Positions 43,776 through 53,402 are shown, counted from the first letter of the stretch. The stretch is DNA of 64,000 bases from an uncultured Acetatifactor sp. (GCA_910579755.1 CAJTVB010000012.1:1-64000), one strand, 5' to 3'. Program-made: numbers and translations. The notes: a model not told the origin generated them from the sequence alone.

Positions 43776-44772
43776 CCTGCACCAGCCCTTCCTTCATAAT
43801 CCTCGCCAGCACCAGATTCACCAGCATAATCAGCACAAACAATACCAGACCGGCAGTAAACAGCACCTGTCTGTGAGTTCCCTGTGCATACCCCATCTCG
43901 CTGACAATGGCCGAGGTCAAAAACCGCACGGAATGAAAAGGAAGGGGGAAATTCACACTGTTTCCGGATGCCAGCGTAATGGCCATGGCTTCTCCCAAAG
44001 CTCTTCCCACCCCCAGCACCACTGCTGTCATGATACCGGGCTTTGCCGCCGGCAGCACAGACCCAAAAATAGTCTGAATCCTGGAAGCTCCCAAGGCAAG
44101 GGAGGCCCTGCGGATTCCGGGATCCACCGCCCGAATGGCCGCTTCGCTGATGTTGACCACCGTGGGCAGGATCATCACCGCCAAAATCAGAGATGCCGAC
44201 AGCAGATTAGCTCCGCCGGTAAACTGATGGGTTTCGGATCCGGCAAAAATCCAGCGTTCCAGACGATACATCATCGGATTTAACAGATAAATGCCCAGCA
44301 GTCCATATATTACAGACGGTATGCCCGCCAGCAGCTCCACCGCAGCTCTCAGGATTCCCGCTAATCTTTTATCCGCCAGCTCCGCCAGAAATACTGCTGT
44401 CAGCACTCCCACCGGCGCTCCGATCAAGACTGCCAGAAGAGTTCCTGCCAGAGAGGATAATATACAATAAAATATGCCATACCGGGGCTCCTCTCCCCCT
44501 GGCCTCCAGACTGTCCCGAACAAAATCTCCTTCCACCCTGCCCGGGCCAGGGCGGGCGTTCCACTGGCAATCATATACGCCACGATAACCCCCACCGCCA
44601 AAACCGCCAGAAACCCACAGAAGGTAAATATGGCCTGAGCGGCGGCCTCCACCGCAGCCTTTTTCTTTGTTCCCCTCATGACAGAAAATAACGAATTCTG
44701 TTCCATATCTGCACTCCTGCTGTACGTGCCCGGCTTGAACTGATTGTCGGCGCCCGGCTCATTATACTCCAT
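43768..44772 (-). CDS. pstC: phosphate ABC transporter permease PstC
   Basis: 334 aa. GTLLAVLIGAPVGVLTAVFLAE, AGIPSVIYGLLGIYLLNP, the EAA loop IRAVDPGIRRASLALGASR and GRALGEAMAITLASGNS identify PstC. Six helices, with a polar 40-residue cytoplasmic head. It starts four bases after pstS. Confidence 0.95.
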   Translation of the reverse strand: MEYNEPGADNQFKPGTYSRSADMEQNSLFSVMRGTKKKAAVEAAAQAIFTFCGFLAVLAVGVIVAYMIASGTPALARAGWKEILFGTVWRPGGEEPRYGIFYCILSSLAGTLLAVLIGAPVGVLTAVFLAELADKRLAGILRAAVELLAGIPSVIYGLLGIYLLNPMMYRLERWIFAGSETHQFTGGANLLSASLILAVMILPTVVNISEAAIRAVDPGIRRASLALGASRIQTIFGSVLPAAKPGIMTAVVLGVGRALGEAMAITLASGNSVNFPLPFHSVRFLTSAIVSEMGYAQGTHRQVLFTAGLVLFVLIMLVNLVLARIMKEGLVQDG

Positions 44773-44776
44773 GCCC

Positions 44777-45745
44777 TCACGGCTCCTGCACCGGAATCAG
44801 CCCGGTTTCTTCCACGATACTCTGCCCTTCCTTCCCAAGTGCAAAGTCAAACCAGGCCTGAACAATCTGCTCCTGCCCGGAAATCTCTCCCTTGGTCACC
44901 ATCACCAGCGGTCTGCTCAAGGGGTAGGCTCCGCTTATCACATTTTCAGGGGATGCCTCCACCCCGTCCAGGGTTACGACTGTCACGCTGCCATCCAGTC
45001 CGTCAAAGGATACATAACCCACTGCGCCGGGCACGGAAGCCACTCTGGCCAGCACCGCCCCGGTGCTGTTCAATTCGTTTGCATATGTACACAGATCCGT
45101 AAGACTCAGCAGCCTCTCAAAGGCCTCTCTGGTGCCGCTTCCTGCTTCCCGTCCCACCAGTACCACAGGAAGATCGCTCCCTCCCAGACGGGACCAGTTT
45201 CTCACGGCTCCGGTATAAAGCTCCGCCAGCTGACCGCCGGTTAATTCCGTAATTCCGCAGGAGGCCTCCACACATACCGCCAGACCGTCCAGGGCCAAAA
45301 TCTGTTCCACCGCACCTGCAGCTTTTTCCTCCTCCGTGAGCTCCCTGGATGAGCAGCCTATATGAGCGCTTCCCGAAAGCACTGCCTCTATACCGGCGCT
45401 GGAGCCTGCAGGTATAATCACCACAGTGACCTGTGGGTATTTTTCCACAAAGGACTGGGCCAGGGCATTCATCACCCTGTCCATGGAAGTGCTCCCGAAA
45501 ATCTGCAGAGTTCCTGACAAGACGGGTTCTTCTGACTGACCCTCCGGCTCCACTTCCCGGCCTCTTCCCTCTGACAAGCGGCTCACCTGTCCGTATCCCC
45601 ACAGTCCTTCCAGGATCCAGATCCCCAGGCCGGCCAGTACCAGCGCCAGAGCTCTTCTGCCCCATTGCCTCGCCGGAACAGAAGAATCTCCCTCAGGCGC
45701 TTTGGATTGTCTGCAGAATCCCATCTGCAATAGCCTGTGCAACAT
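44777..45745 (-). CDS. pstS: phosphate-binding protein PstS, signal-anchored
   Basis: 322 aa substrate-binding protein. Phosphate-site motifs are LQIFGSTSMDRVMNALAQSF, VVIIPAGSSAGIEAV, SRELTEEE, VGREAGSGTREAFERLL and VPGAVGYVSFDGLDG. Unusually the N-terminus has no lipobox: a 20-residue polar stretch is followed by RRALALVLAGLGIWILEGLWG with no Cys, so it seems to be an uncleaved anchor. ATG at 45745 (GAGAGG seven bases upstream) is preferred, overlapping the cwlD end by 53 bases; an ATG at 45781 is also open. Confidence 0.9.
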   Translation of the reverse strand: MLHRLLQMGFCRQSKAPEGDSSVPARQWGRRALALVLAGLGIWILEGLWGYGQVSRLSEGRGREVEPEGQSEEPVLSGTLQIFGSTSMDRVMNALAQSFVEKYPQVTVVIIPAGSSAGIEAVLSGSAHIGCSSRELTEEEKAAGAVEQILALDGLAVCVEASCGITELTGGQLAELYTGAVRNWSRLGGSDLPVVLVGREAGSGTREAFERLLSLTDLCTYANELNSTGAVLARVASVPGAVGYVSFDGLDGSVTVVTLDGVEASPENVISGAYPLSRPLVMVTKGEISGQEQIVQAWFDFALGKEGQSIVEETGLIPVQEP

Positions 45746-46226
45746 CATAAAACCTCTCGTCCAGAAGCTGATTGTCCGCATCCGTGTTGATAAATCCCAC
45801 TTCCACCAGCACGGCAGGCATATCCGTGCGGTTCAGCACCACCAGATCAGTGCGTTCATTGACTCCCTGATCCACAAAGCCGATCTGCTCCAGGCGGGCA
45901 TTGATATTCCGGGCCAGCCGGGCGGCCTCTCCATATCGATTGTACACCAGTGTCTCAATGCCTGTGTATTGATTGGGATAGGGACTGGAATTGCGGTGGA
46001 TGGACACAAAATAATCTGCCCCTGCGGCATTTCCCTCCAGCGCCTTCTGCGTCGGAGATTCATATATATCGGTAGTCCTGGTGTAATATACCGGGACACC
46101 GTTGTCTTCCAAAATTTGTCCCACCGCCAGAGACAGGGCCAGCACGTCATCCTTCTCCTGTCTTCCCATGTATACGGCTCCGGGATTGCTCCCTCCATGT
46201 CCCGGATCGATCACCACTAAAGCCAT
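45693..46226 (-). CDS. N-acetylmuramoyl-L-alanine amidase, CwlD-like
   Basis: 177 aa amidase_3 zinc enzyme that cuts the amide between MurNAc and the stem peptide. Zinc ligands: His in VIDPGHGGSNPGAV, Glu in ADYFVSIHRNSS region, and His in the same; the C-terminal ALVEVGF-type catalytic Glu is in PAVLVEVGFINTDADN. No signal peptide is evident from the chosen start. ATG at 46226 has GGGAGG upstream; the frame extends to 46277 through a terminator hairpin, so the longer form is unlikely. It leads the pst genes and overlaps pstS. Confidence 0.9.
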   Translation of the reverse strand: MALVVIDPGHGGSNPGAVYMGRQEKDDVLALSLAVGQILEDNGVPVYYTRTTDIYESPTQKALEGNAAGADYFVSIHRNSSPYPNQYTGIETLVYNRYGEAARLARNINARLEQIGFVDQGVNERTDLVVLNRTDMPAVLVEVGFINTDADNQLLDERFYDVAQAIADGILQTIQSA

Positions 46227-46268
46227 AAAAAGCCTCCCACATACCTTTATATTAAGATATGTGGAAGG
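46227..46268 (-). terminator. terminator hairpin containing the amidase ribosome binding site
   Basis: CCTCCCACATA (46233-46243) and TATGTGGAAGG (46258-46268) pair over 11 bp with one G-U. On the minus strand the stem's 3' arm includes GGGAGG, then CTTTTT, then directly the amidase ATG. The same bases therefore serve as terminator of the upstream exporter genes and as Shine-Dalgarno of the next gene. Confidence 0.7.
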
Positions 46269-46329
46269 CCTGTTCATTGTTCCTGTGTATTCATTATCCT
46301 TGTGTGTGTTCCGGCTTCAGTCTGCCCAG

Positions 46330-48105
46330 TCATCCTGCAAACTGACTGTTGTACAGCATTGCATAGAATCCGCCCTTCTCAAGCAGGCTGTCATGGCTTC
46401 CCTGTTCAATAATATTTCCGTCCTTCATCACCAGGATAATATCCGCCTCCTGAATGGTGGAAAGACGATGGGCCACAATAAAGCTGGTTCTGCCCTCCAT
46501 CATTTTGGCAAAGGCATTCTGGATCCTCAGCTCCGTGCGGGTATCAATGGAGGAAGTGGCCTCGTCCAGAATCAGCATGGGCGGCAGGCACAGCATCACT
46601 CTCGCTATGCACAGCAGCTGCTTCTGACCCTGGGACAGGCTTCCGCCGTCCTCGGAAATAACAGTGTCGTACCCCTGGGGCAGACGCTTGATAAAGCTGT
46701 GGGCGTGAGCCGCCTTCGCTGCTTCCATAACCTCCTGTTCCCCGGCATCCGGTTTTCCCATACGGATATTGTCCCGTATGGTTCCCGCCCGCAGCCAGGT
46801 CTCCTGGAGCACCATGCCATAGCTGGTGCGCAGGCTTCCTCTGGTCAGCTCCCGGATATCCGTGCCGTCCACCCGAATCTGACCGCTGTCCACATCATAG
46901 AACCGCATCAGCAGATTGATAAGCGTTGTCTTTCCGCAGCCTGTAGGGCCCACGATGGCCACCCTCTGCCCCGGCTTCACCTCCAGATTGAAATCCTGGA
47001 TCAGCTTTTTTTCAGGTGTATAGCTGAAGCAGACCTGTTCCAGCTTCACATTGCCTCTGGCATTTGTAAGAGCCTTGGCCGTTTCGCTGTCCGGCGTCTG
47101 GGGTTCCTCGTCAATCAGCTCAAAAATGCGGGCGGCACACACGAAAGCGTTCTGCAGCTCCGTTACCACACCGGATATCTCGTTAAAGGGCTTGGTATAC
47201 TGATTGGCATAACTCAAAAAGCAGGACAGACGCCCTACACTGATGCCCCCGCGGATAGCCACAAAAGCGCCGAAGATCCCCACTCCTGCATACACCAGAC
47301 TGTTTACGAAACGAGTGGAGGGATTCACCAGGGAGGAAAAAAAGATAGCCTTCAGGGAGCATTTTTCCAGCCTGCCGTTAATTTCCGCAAATTCCTCCTT
47401 CACGGCCTCCTCCCGGGAGAAGGTCTGTACGATCTTCTGATTCCCGATCATTTCTTCTATAAGGGAGGTCTGCTCTCCCCGGGTTTCCGACTGCAGCTTA
47501 AACATGGAATAGGTCCTGGTGGCTATAAAACGGGCCACCAGGAAGGAAACCGGCGTGATACAGACCACCACCAGCGCAATGGGAACATTGGTGACCAGCA
47601 TAAAAACCAGCGTTCCCAAAATGGTCAGCACCCCGGTAAACAACTGGGTAAAGCCCATCAGGAGGCCGTCTGCAAAGGTGTCCACATCCGCCACGACCCG
47701 GCTCACAATATCGCCGTAAGCATGGGCGTCAAGGTACTTCAAAGGCAGCTGCTCCAGCTTGTGGAATGCATTTTCCCGAATATCCTTCACCACATGATAG
47801 GTGATATGATTATTGCAGGTGTTCATCACCCATTGAGCAATGGCGGTAATGGCCATGGCTGCGATTATCTTCACCATAATGGAAAAGATGCCCTGAAAGT
47901 CCACCGCGCCCTTTCCCAGAAGCAGATCCACCGCATCGCCTGTGAGAATGGGAATATAGAGTGTCAGTCCCACGGTCACCGCCGCCAGGATCAGGGACAG
48001 CGCCACTAAAAACCAGTATTTCCGAATATACTGCAGAACCTTCTTTAAAGTCTCTGCCTGATTGGCTTTTTTAGCCTGCTCCGGCTTTTTATCTGCCTGC
48101 GCCAT
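46330..48105 (-). CDS. ABC exporter half, catalytically complete subunit
   Basis: 591 aa type IV ABC exporter half (six helices plus ATPase), like BmrD/TM288. The ATPase has Walker A GPTGCGKTTLINLL, signature LSQGQKQLLCIARV, Walker B LILDEATSSIDTRTE with the catalytic Glu, and H-loop VAHRLSTIQEAD. It pairs with the upstream subunit whose site is degenerate. Multidrug or lipid export is likely; the substrate cannot be read from sequence. The start has AAGGAGGGG and overlaps the upstream stop by 17 bases. Confidence 0.93.
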   Translation of the reverse strand: MAQADKKPEQAKKANQAETLKKVLQYIRKYWFLVALSLILAAVTVGLTLYIPILTGDAVDLLLGKGAVDFQGIFSIMVKIIAAMAITAIAQWVMNTCNNHITYHVVKDIRENAFHKLEQLPLKYLDAHAYGDIVSRVVADVDTFADGLLMGFTQLFTGVLTILGTLVFMLVTNVPIALVVVCITPVSFLVARFIATRTYSMFKLQSETRGEQTSLIEEMIGNQKIVQTFSREEAVKEEFAEINGRLEKCSLKAIFFSSLVNPSTRFVNSLVYAGVGIFGAFVAIRGGISVGRLSCFLSYANQYTKPFNEISGVVTELQNAFVCAARIFELIDEEPQTPDSETAKALTNARGNVKLEQVCFSYTPEKKLIQDFNLEVKPGQRVAIVGPTGCGKTTLINLLMRFYDVDSGQIRVDGTDIRELTRGSLRTSYGMVLQETWLRAGTIRDNIRMGKPDAGEQEVMEAAKAAHAHSFIKRLPQGYDTVISEDGGSLSQGQKQLLCIARVMLCLPPMLILDEATSSIDTRTELRIQNAFAKMMEGRTSFIVAHRLSTIQEADIILVMKDGNIIEQGSHDSLLEKGGFYAMLYNSQFAG

Positions 48106-50032
48106 TTTCTTCCCCTCCTTTCACGGTCCCGCCTTCCTTCCGGACCTCTTCCTTTCGGGTCTCTTCCGGCTCTTCTTCCTTCCGGGCCTCTTCCGGCCCT
48201 TCTCCTGTCCAGGCTTCTTCCTTCCAGGGCCCTTCTTCCTGCCTGACCTGCACTTTCTTTAATACCTGCAGCCCTTCTCCCGCCGCTTTTGCCGCCTTCA
48301 GGCGCTCCTCCGGATATTGGGAATAATAAATCTCCCGGTAAACACCGCAGGTCTCCAGCAATTCGTCGTGGGTGCCAATTCCTGCGATTTCCCCGTCATC
48401 CAGCACGATAATCTGATCCGAGTGCCGGATGCTGGAGGCCCGCTGGGACACAATAAAGGTGGTAGCGTTTTTCACGCTTTTCAGCGCCGTGCGTAACCTG
48501 GCGTCAGTAGCATAATCAAGCGCCGATGCGCTGTCGTCCAAAATCAAAATTTCCGGCTTTCTCACAAGAGCTCTGGCAATGGTCAGCCTTTGTCTCTGGC
48601 CTCCGGAAAAATTCTTTCCGTTCTGGCTTACCTGAGCATCCAGCTTGCCCGGTTTTCCCTCCACCACCTCCCTGGCCTGAGCCAGGTCGATGGCTTCCCA
48701 CATTTCATTTTCCTCCGCATCCGGCTTTCCCCACTGAAGATTGCTTCGAATGGTTCCCTTGAACAATACTGCCTTCTGAGGCACCACACCGATACGCTCC
48801 CGCAGCTCCTCCTGGGACATGGTGCTGATGTCCTGCCCTTCCAGGCGGATCACTCCTTCCGTGGCAGGATAGAAGCCGGGGATCAGATTCACCAGGGATG
48901 TTTTTCCTGATCCGGTGCCTCCGATAATACCAATGGTTTCCCCTTTATTCACCCGGAAATTCATATCATGAAGGGTAGCCGCTCCCGCTCCTGCGTATGT
49001 GAGGGACACATGATCAAATTCCAGAAAGGGTACAGTCCCTTGTCCTGAAACAGCCTCTCTCTTCCGCCCCGATTTGACTTCAATACCGTCATTTTTGATC
49101 TCAAATACGCCTGCCACCCGGTCCGCACAGGCCAGCGCCTTGGTAATGGTGACAATGAGATTTGCCAGCTTCACCAGCTCCACCAGGATCTGAGACATAT
49201 AGTTGATAATTGCAATGACTTCTCCCTTACTTAGGTATCCTGCATCCACCTGCAGGGCTCCTGTGTAGATCAAAACCACAATAGCGCCGTTGACGATCAC
49301 ATAGGTCACAGGATTCATGATGGCGCTGATCTTTCCCACATAGGTCTGACTGCGGGCCAGCGCTTCCGTATAACCGCGGAATCGAGTCTCTTCCTCCTCT
49401 TCCTTGTGGAAGGCCCGGATCACCCTGACGCCGGTAAGATTTTCTCTGGTCAGGCCAAGCACCTTATCCAGCCCCGCCTGCACCTTCTTGTACAGCGGCA
49501 TGGTCCACACCATAATGCCGAAAACCACCACAGCCAGAAGAGGAATAGCCACCACAAAAATCAGAGCGGATTTTACGTCAATGGTAAACGCCATTATCAT
49601 GGCGCCGAACACAATGATGGGCGAGCGCAGAAACAACCGCAGCACCATGTTTACACCCGACTGTACCTGATTGATATCGCTGGTCATTCTGGTGATCATG
49701 GTGGAGGTTCCGGCCTTATCAATATTGGTAAAATTCAGCCCCTGAATATGATCGAACAACGCCTGTCTCAGCTTGGTGGAAAAGCCCACCGCCGCCCTGG
49801 CCGCGAAAAACTGAGCAGTAACGGAGGACACCAGCCCCACCACAGCCAACGCCAGCAGGCACAGTCCCATTTTTACAATATAGCCTGTATCCCCGTCGGC
49901 GATTCCCCTGTCGATAATCCCCGCCATCACCAATGGCACCAGAAGTTCAAAAAAGGCCTCCAGCAGCTTAAAAAGCGGCGCCAGAACGGCCTCCTTCCGA
50001 TAGTCCTTCAGATATTTCATTAATCTTCCCAT
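48089..50032 (-). CDS. ABC exporter half, degenerate-site subunit with charged repeat tail
   Basis: 647 aa, like BmrC/TM287. Walker A GGTGSGKTSLVNLIPG and signature FSGGQRQRLTIARAL are intact, but the catalytic Glu is Asp (LILDDSASALD) and the H-loop His is Gln (IVSQRASSIRHSD), as expected for the non-hydrolysing site of a heterodimer. The last 55 residues are a Glu/Lys/Arg/Gly repeat (GPEEARKEEEPEETRKEE) absent from the family and encoded by degenerate purine-rich repeats near 48112-48235. It is first in the pair. Confidence 0.92.
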   Translation of the reverse strand: MGRLMKYLKDYRKEAVLAPLFKLLEAFFELLVPLVMAGIIDRGIADGDTGYIVKMGLCLLALAVVGLVSSVTAQFFAARAAVGFSTKLRQALFDHIQGLNFTNIDKAGTSTMITRMTSDINQVQSGVNMVLRLFLRSPIIVFGAMIMAFTIDVKSALIFVVAIPLLAVVVFGIMVWTMPLYKKVQAGLDKVLGLTRENLTGVRVIRAFHKEEEEETRFRGYTEALARSQTYVGKISAIMNPVTYVIVNGAIVVLIYTGALQVDAGYLSKGEVIAIINYMSQILVELVKLANLIVTITKALACADRVAGVFEIKNDGIEVKSGRKREAVSGQGTVPFLEFDHVSLTYAGAGAATLHDMNFRVNKGETIGIIGGTGSGKTSLVNLIPGFYPATEGVIRLEGQDISTMSQEELRERIGVVPQKAVLFKGTIRSNLQWGKPDAEENEMWEAIDLAQAREVVEGKPGKLDAQVSQNGKNFSGGQRQRLTIARALVRKPEILILDDSASALDYATDARLRTALKSVKNATTFIVSQRASSIRHSDQIIVLDDGEIAGIGTHDELLETCGVYREIYYSQYPEERLKAAKAAGEGLQVLKKVQVRQEEGPWKEEAWTGEGPEEARKEEEPEETRKEEVRKEGGTVKGGEENGAGR

Positions 50033-50108
50033 AGATATTCATTCACTCCTGTACTGATAACCTGCACTGATAAATTGAAGAAAATGCTGATTAAAACGCC
50101 TTCTGCAC

Positions 50109-50191
50109 CGGATTTGCGCAATGAAGAAGCATCTTCTGCTGCAAATCCGCATGCACCCGCCGAAGGCAGAGAATCCTGCATGGCAGGATTC
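50109..50191 (-). terminator. two hairpins between aspS and the ABC exporter
   Basis: CGGATTTGC (50109-50117) pairs with GCAAATCCG (50141-50149), with an inner AGAAG/CTTCT helix. GAATCCTGC (50171-50179) pairs with GCAGGATTC (50183-50191). On the minus strand the pair follows aspS by four bases; TTTT occurs about ten bases after the second stem. A terminator is likely but the T run is displaced. Confidence 0.5.
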
Positions 50192-50194
50192 CTT

Positions 50195-51988
50195 TTATGA
50201 AGTGACCTTCAGATGCAGCTCCTCCAGCTGCTTTTCATCCACTCCCCCCGGAGCCTCCGACATCAGGCAGGAAGCGTCCTTTACCTTGGGGAAGGCGATT
50301 ACCTCCCTGATACTCTCAGCACCCACAAGCAGCATGACAAACCGGTCCAGTCCGATGGCCAGTCCGGCGTGGGGCGGCACTCCGTACCGGAATGCATCCA
50401 TCAGGAATCCGAATTGCTCATGGGCTTTTTCTTTGGTAAAACCAAGAGCCTGAAACATTCTTTCCTGCACGTCGCTCTGGAATATTCTCACACTTCCTCC
50501 ACCCAGCTCAACACCATTCAGCACAATATCATAGGCCTTTGCCCGGACCCTTCCCGGCTCCGTCTCAAGCAGATCCAGGTCCTCCTCCACCGGCATGGTA
50601 AAGGGATGATGCATGGCCACATATCTCTCTTCCTCATCGCTCCACTCAAACTGAGGGAATTCGGTCACCCAAAGGAAATCAAAGCGGCTATCGTCGATAA
50701 GCTCCAGCTGTTTTGCCACCTCAATTCGCAGCGCCCCCAGCACGGCCCATACGGTCTTTAGTCTGTCCGCCGCAAACAGAAGCAGATCCCCGGCCTCTCC
50801 CTTCATGGCCTTCACCAAAGTCTCCAGCTGCTCCTGCGTCATAAACTTGGCAAAGGAAGATTTATAACTGCCGTCCGGCATTACGGACAGATACGCCAGC
50901 CCTTTCGCTCCATAGCCCTTCGCAAATTCTGTCAGTGCATCGATCTTCTTTCTAGGCATTTCGGCCTGCCCTTTTACATTAATTCCCCTGACGCTTCCGC
51001 CGGCCTCCAGCGCTGTGGTAAACACGCCAAAGCCGCAGTCTCTCACCACTTCAGACACATCCTGCAGCTCCATGCCGAAACGGGTATCCGGCTTGTCTGA
51101 GCCGAACCGATTCATGGCCTCCTGCCAGGTCATCCGGGTGATGGGAAGGGTTACCTCCAGGCCTATGGCCTCTCTGCAGACCCGGGCAACCATCCTTTCG
51201 GTGGCATCAATCACATCATCCACATCCACAAAGGACATCTCCAGGTCCACCTGAGTGAATTCCGGCTGACGGTCCGCCCGCAGATCCTCATCCCGGAAGC
51301 ATCTGGCGATCTGGAAATATCTGTCATAGCCCGAGCACATTAAAAGCTGCTTAAAAATCTGCGGAGACTGCGGAAGCGCATAAAAAGCGCCTGGATGCAC
51401 ACGGCTGGGCACCAGATAGTCCCTGGCCCCTTCAGGAGTGGATTTATTCAAAATAGGAGTCTCTATTTCCAGAAATCCTTCTTCGCACAAAAATGCCCGG
51501 ATGGCGGCGGCGATCCTGCTCCGCAGAATCAGATTCCGCTGCAGGTCGGGTCTTCTCAGATCCAGGTAACGGTACTTCAGCCGCAGCTCCTCCTTGGTTC
51601 TGGAATCTGCCTCAATGGGAAACGGCGGCGTCTCTGCCTCGGACAAAATCCGAAGTCCTGCCGCGCGAATCTCGATCTGTCCCGTCGCCAGGTTCTCGTT
51701 CACCGCGCCGCCCCGGTCCTCCACCTTTCCCGTCACGGCCACCACAAACTCACTTCTCAGCTTCTCAGCCTTTTCAAAATTTTCCTTCCCGCAGTCACTC
51801 TCTTCAAAAATCACCTGCAGGATACCGGCCCGGTCCCGCAGATCCACGAAGATCAGACCTCCTTTGTTTCTCTGCTTCTGGACCCATCCCATTACCGTGA
51901 CGGTCTCTCCCACATTCGCCCGGGAAAGCTCACCACAGCGATGTGTTCTTTTCAGACCCTTCATCGACTCTGCCATAATTGTTACCAT
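50195..51988 (-). CDS. aspS: aspartate-tRNA ligase
   Basis: 597 aa class II synthetase of bacterial type. The anticodon-binding OB domain starts THRCGELSRANVGETVTVMGW. Motif 2 has FYALPQSPQIFKQLLMCSGYDRYFQIARCFRDE (in parts: SPQIFKQLLM, QIARCFRDED). The bacterial GAD insertion is present, and motif 3 is AGLAIGLDRFVMLLVG. The start is ATG at 51988 or 51976; the ribosome site does not decide. It follows hisS, a common Firmicutes pair. No T-box leader was found. Confidence 0.97.
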   Translation of the reverse strand: MVTIMAESMKGLKRTHRCGELSRANVGETVTVMGWVQKQRNKGGLIFVDLRDRAGILQVIFEESDCGKENFEKAEKLRSEFVVAVTGKVEDRGGAVNENLATGQIEIRAAGLRILSEAETPPFPIEADSRTKEELRLKYRYLDLRRPDLQRNLILRSRIAAAIRAFLCEEGFLEIETPILNKSTPEGARDYLVPSRVHPGAFYALPQSPQIFKQLLMCSGYDRYFQIARCFRDEDLRADRQPEFTQVDLEMSFVDVDDVIDATERMVARVCREAIGLEVTLPITRMTWQEAMNRFGSDKPDTRFGMELQDVSEVVRDCGFGVFTTALEAGGSVRGINVKGQAEMPRKKIDALTEFAKGYGAKGLAYLSVMPDGSYKSSFAKFMTQEQLETLVKAMKGEAGDLLLFAADRLKTVWAVLGALRIEVAKQLELIDDSRFDFLWVTEFPQFEWSDEEERYVAMHHPFTMPVEEDLDLLETEPGRVRAKAYDIVLNGVELGGGSVRIFQSDVQERMFQALGFTKEKAHEQFGFLMDAFRYGVPPHAGLAIGLDRFVMLLVGAESIREVIAFPKVKDASCLMSEAPGGVDEKQLEELHLKVTS

Positions 51989-52034
51989 ACCTTTCCGATT
52001 TCCGTTTTCGATTTCTGTTTTTTCGAATTTCGGG

Positions 52035-53297
52035 TTATTTCTTCAGGCCTTCCCTGTAGAAATCCACAAACTCCTCATATCCCTCTGCCGTCAGCTGTTC
52101 CTTCTGGAATTTTTTATTTTTGTTCATCCTGGCCACAAGCACCTGCGCCCCTTCCGCTCTGGCCGCCTGAGCGCGGGCGATCACATCACACAGCTGTTGT
52201 CCGCCGATTCCCTTTTCCACCAGAAATGCAGTTTTTTTCGGTCTGTCCGGCACCTGAAAGCCGCTTTCCAGCAAAAGCAGCACAATGCGCTCAAAGCCGA
52301 TGGAAAATCCGCAGGCAGGCACATTATTTCCTGTAAATCTGCCCACCATCCCGTCATACCTGCCGCCGCCTCCACAGCTGCCGCCAAACTCAGGGATAGC
52401 AATCTCAAAAATAGTACCTGTATAGTAGGACATACCCCTGACCAAGGTGGGATCAAACACCATACTGAAGTCCGCTTCCTTTGTGGCGTTGACACTGTCT
52501 ATGATCTCCTGAAGTCCATTCGCCGTCGAGGGGTCAAGCACCCCCTCCAGTACCTGTTCCAGATAAGCCACACCGTTTTCTTCCCCGGCCAGCCTGCTGT
52601 ACAGCTCCAGGTATTTCTCCACGCTCTCTGCCGCAAAACCGTTTCGAAGCAGTTCCTCTTCTACTCCCTTCAGACCGATCTTGTCCATCTTGTCCAGGGT
52701 GATAAACACACTGTCATACATATCCTCGGGAAAACCGCTGTAAGCCGCCATGGCCTTGAGAATCTGCCGGTCATTGATCCGGATCTCAAAATTCCGGAAT
52801 CCCAGCCTGCCCAGAGTGGTGGTGGTAGCCAGGATCAGCTCAATCTCCGCCAGATTGGAGGGTTCTCCTAAAATATCGATATCGCACTGGGTAAACTGAC
52901 GGTAACGCCCTCTCTGGGGATGATCCGCCCGCCATACACTCCCAATCTGCAGTGCTTTAAAGGGCGCGGGAAGCTGTGACGCATTGTTGGCATAATACCG
53001 CACCAGAGGAACCGTCAGATCGTATCTCAGCCCCAGCTCCACGATTTCTTCCTCGGAGGAAGCCTCCGCCACGTTCAGCTTTTCTCCCCGTTTCAGTATT
53101 TTAAAAATCAGTTTTTCATTGTCTCCCCCCTGCCGGCTGGTGAGGTTCGCAATATTCTCCACACAGGGAGTTTCTATGGGGGTGAACCCAAACCTGCCGT
53201 AGGTCTCCTTAATCACCCGGATACAGTAGTCCCGTATCTGCATCTCCTCCGGCAGAATATCCTTCATACCCGTCACGGGCTTTTTGTTCAGCGCCAT
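52035..53297 (-). CDS. hisS: histidine-tRNA ligase
   Basis: 420 aa class II synthetase. Motif 1 KPVTGMKDILPEE and GRFGFTPIETP, motif 2 WRADHPQRGRYRQFTQCDID, the His-binding GMSYYTGTIFEI and motif 3 ACGFSIGFERI are present, with the C-terminal anticodon-binding domain. ATG at 53297 has AAAGGAG upstream and matches the family start; the frame remains open 63 bases more. Confidence 0.96.
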   Translation of the reverse strand: MALNKKPVTGMKDILPEEMQIRDYCIRVIKETYGRFGFTPIETPCVENIANLTSRQGGDNEKLIFKILKRGEKLNVAEASSEEEIVELGLRYDLTVPLVRYYANNASQLPAPFKALQIGSVWRADHPQRGRYRQFTQCDIDILGEPSNLAEIELILATTTTLGRLGFRNFEIRINDRQILKAMAAYSGFPEDMYDSVFITLDKMDKIGLKGVEEELLRNGFAAESVEKYLELYSRLAGEENGVAYLEQVLEGVLDPSTANGLQEIIDSVNATKEADFSMVFDPTLVRGMSYYTGTIFEIAIPEFGGSCGGGGRYDGMVGRFTGNNVPACGFSIGFERIVLLLLESGFQVPDRPKKTAFLVEKGIGGQQLCDVIARAQAARAEGAQVLVARMNKNKKFQKEQLTAEGYEEFVDFYREGLKK

Positions 53298-53402
53298 TCT
53301 TCTCCTTTCGCCTGCCATTTGCCGGGCATCCGCTTCACAGGCCCCAATGCATGGCTTCACAGCACAAATGTTGTAACACAGCCTCTATAACATAACAGTT
53401 AC

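Noticed and set aside
46102..48009. 635-codon open frame opposite the ABC exporter gene
   Set aside because: Antisense shadow; the minus-strand ABC exporter has complete catalytic motifs over the same DNA.
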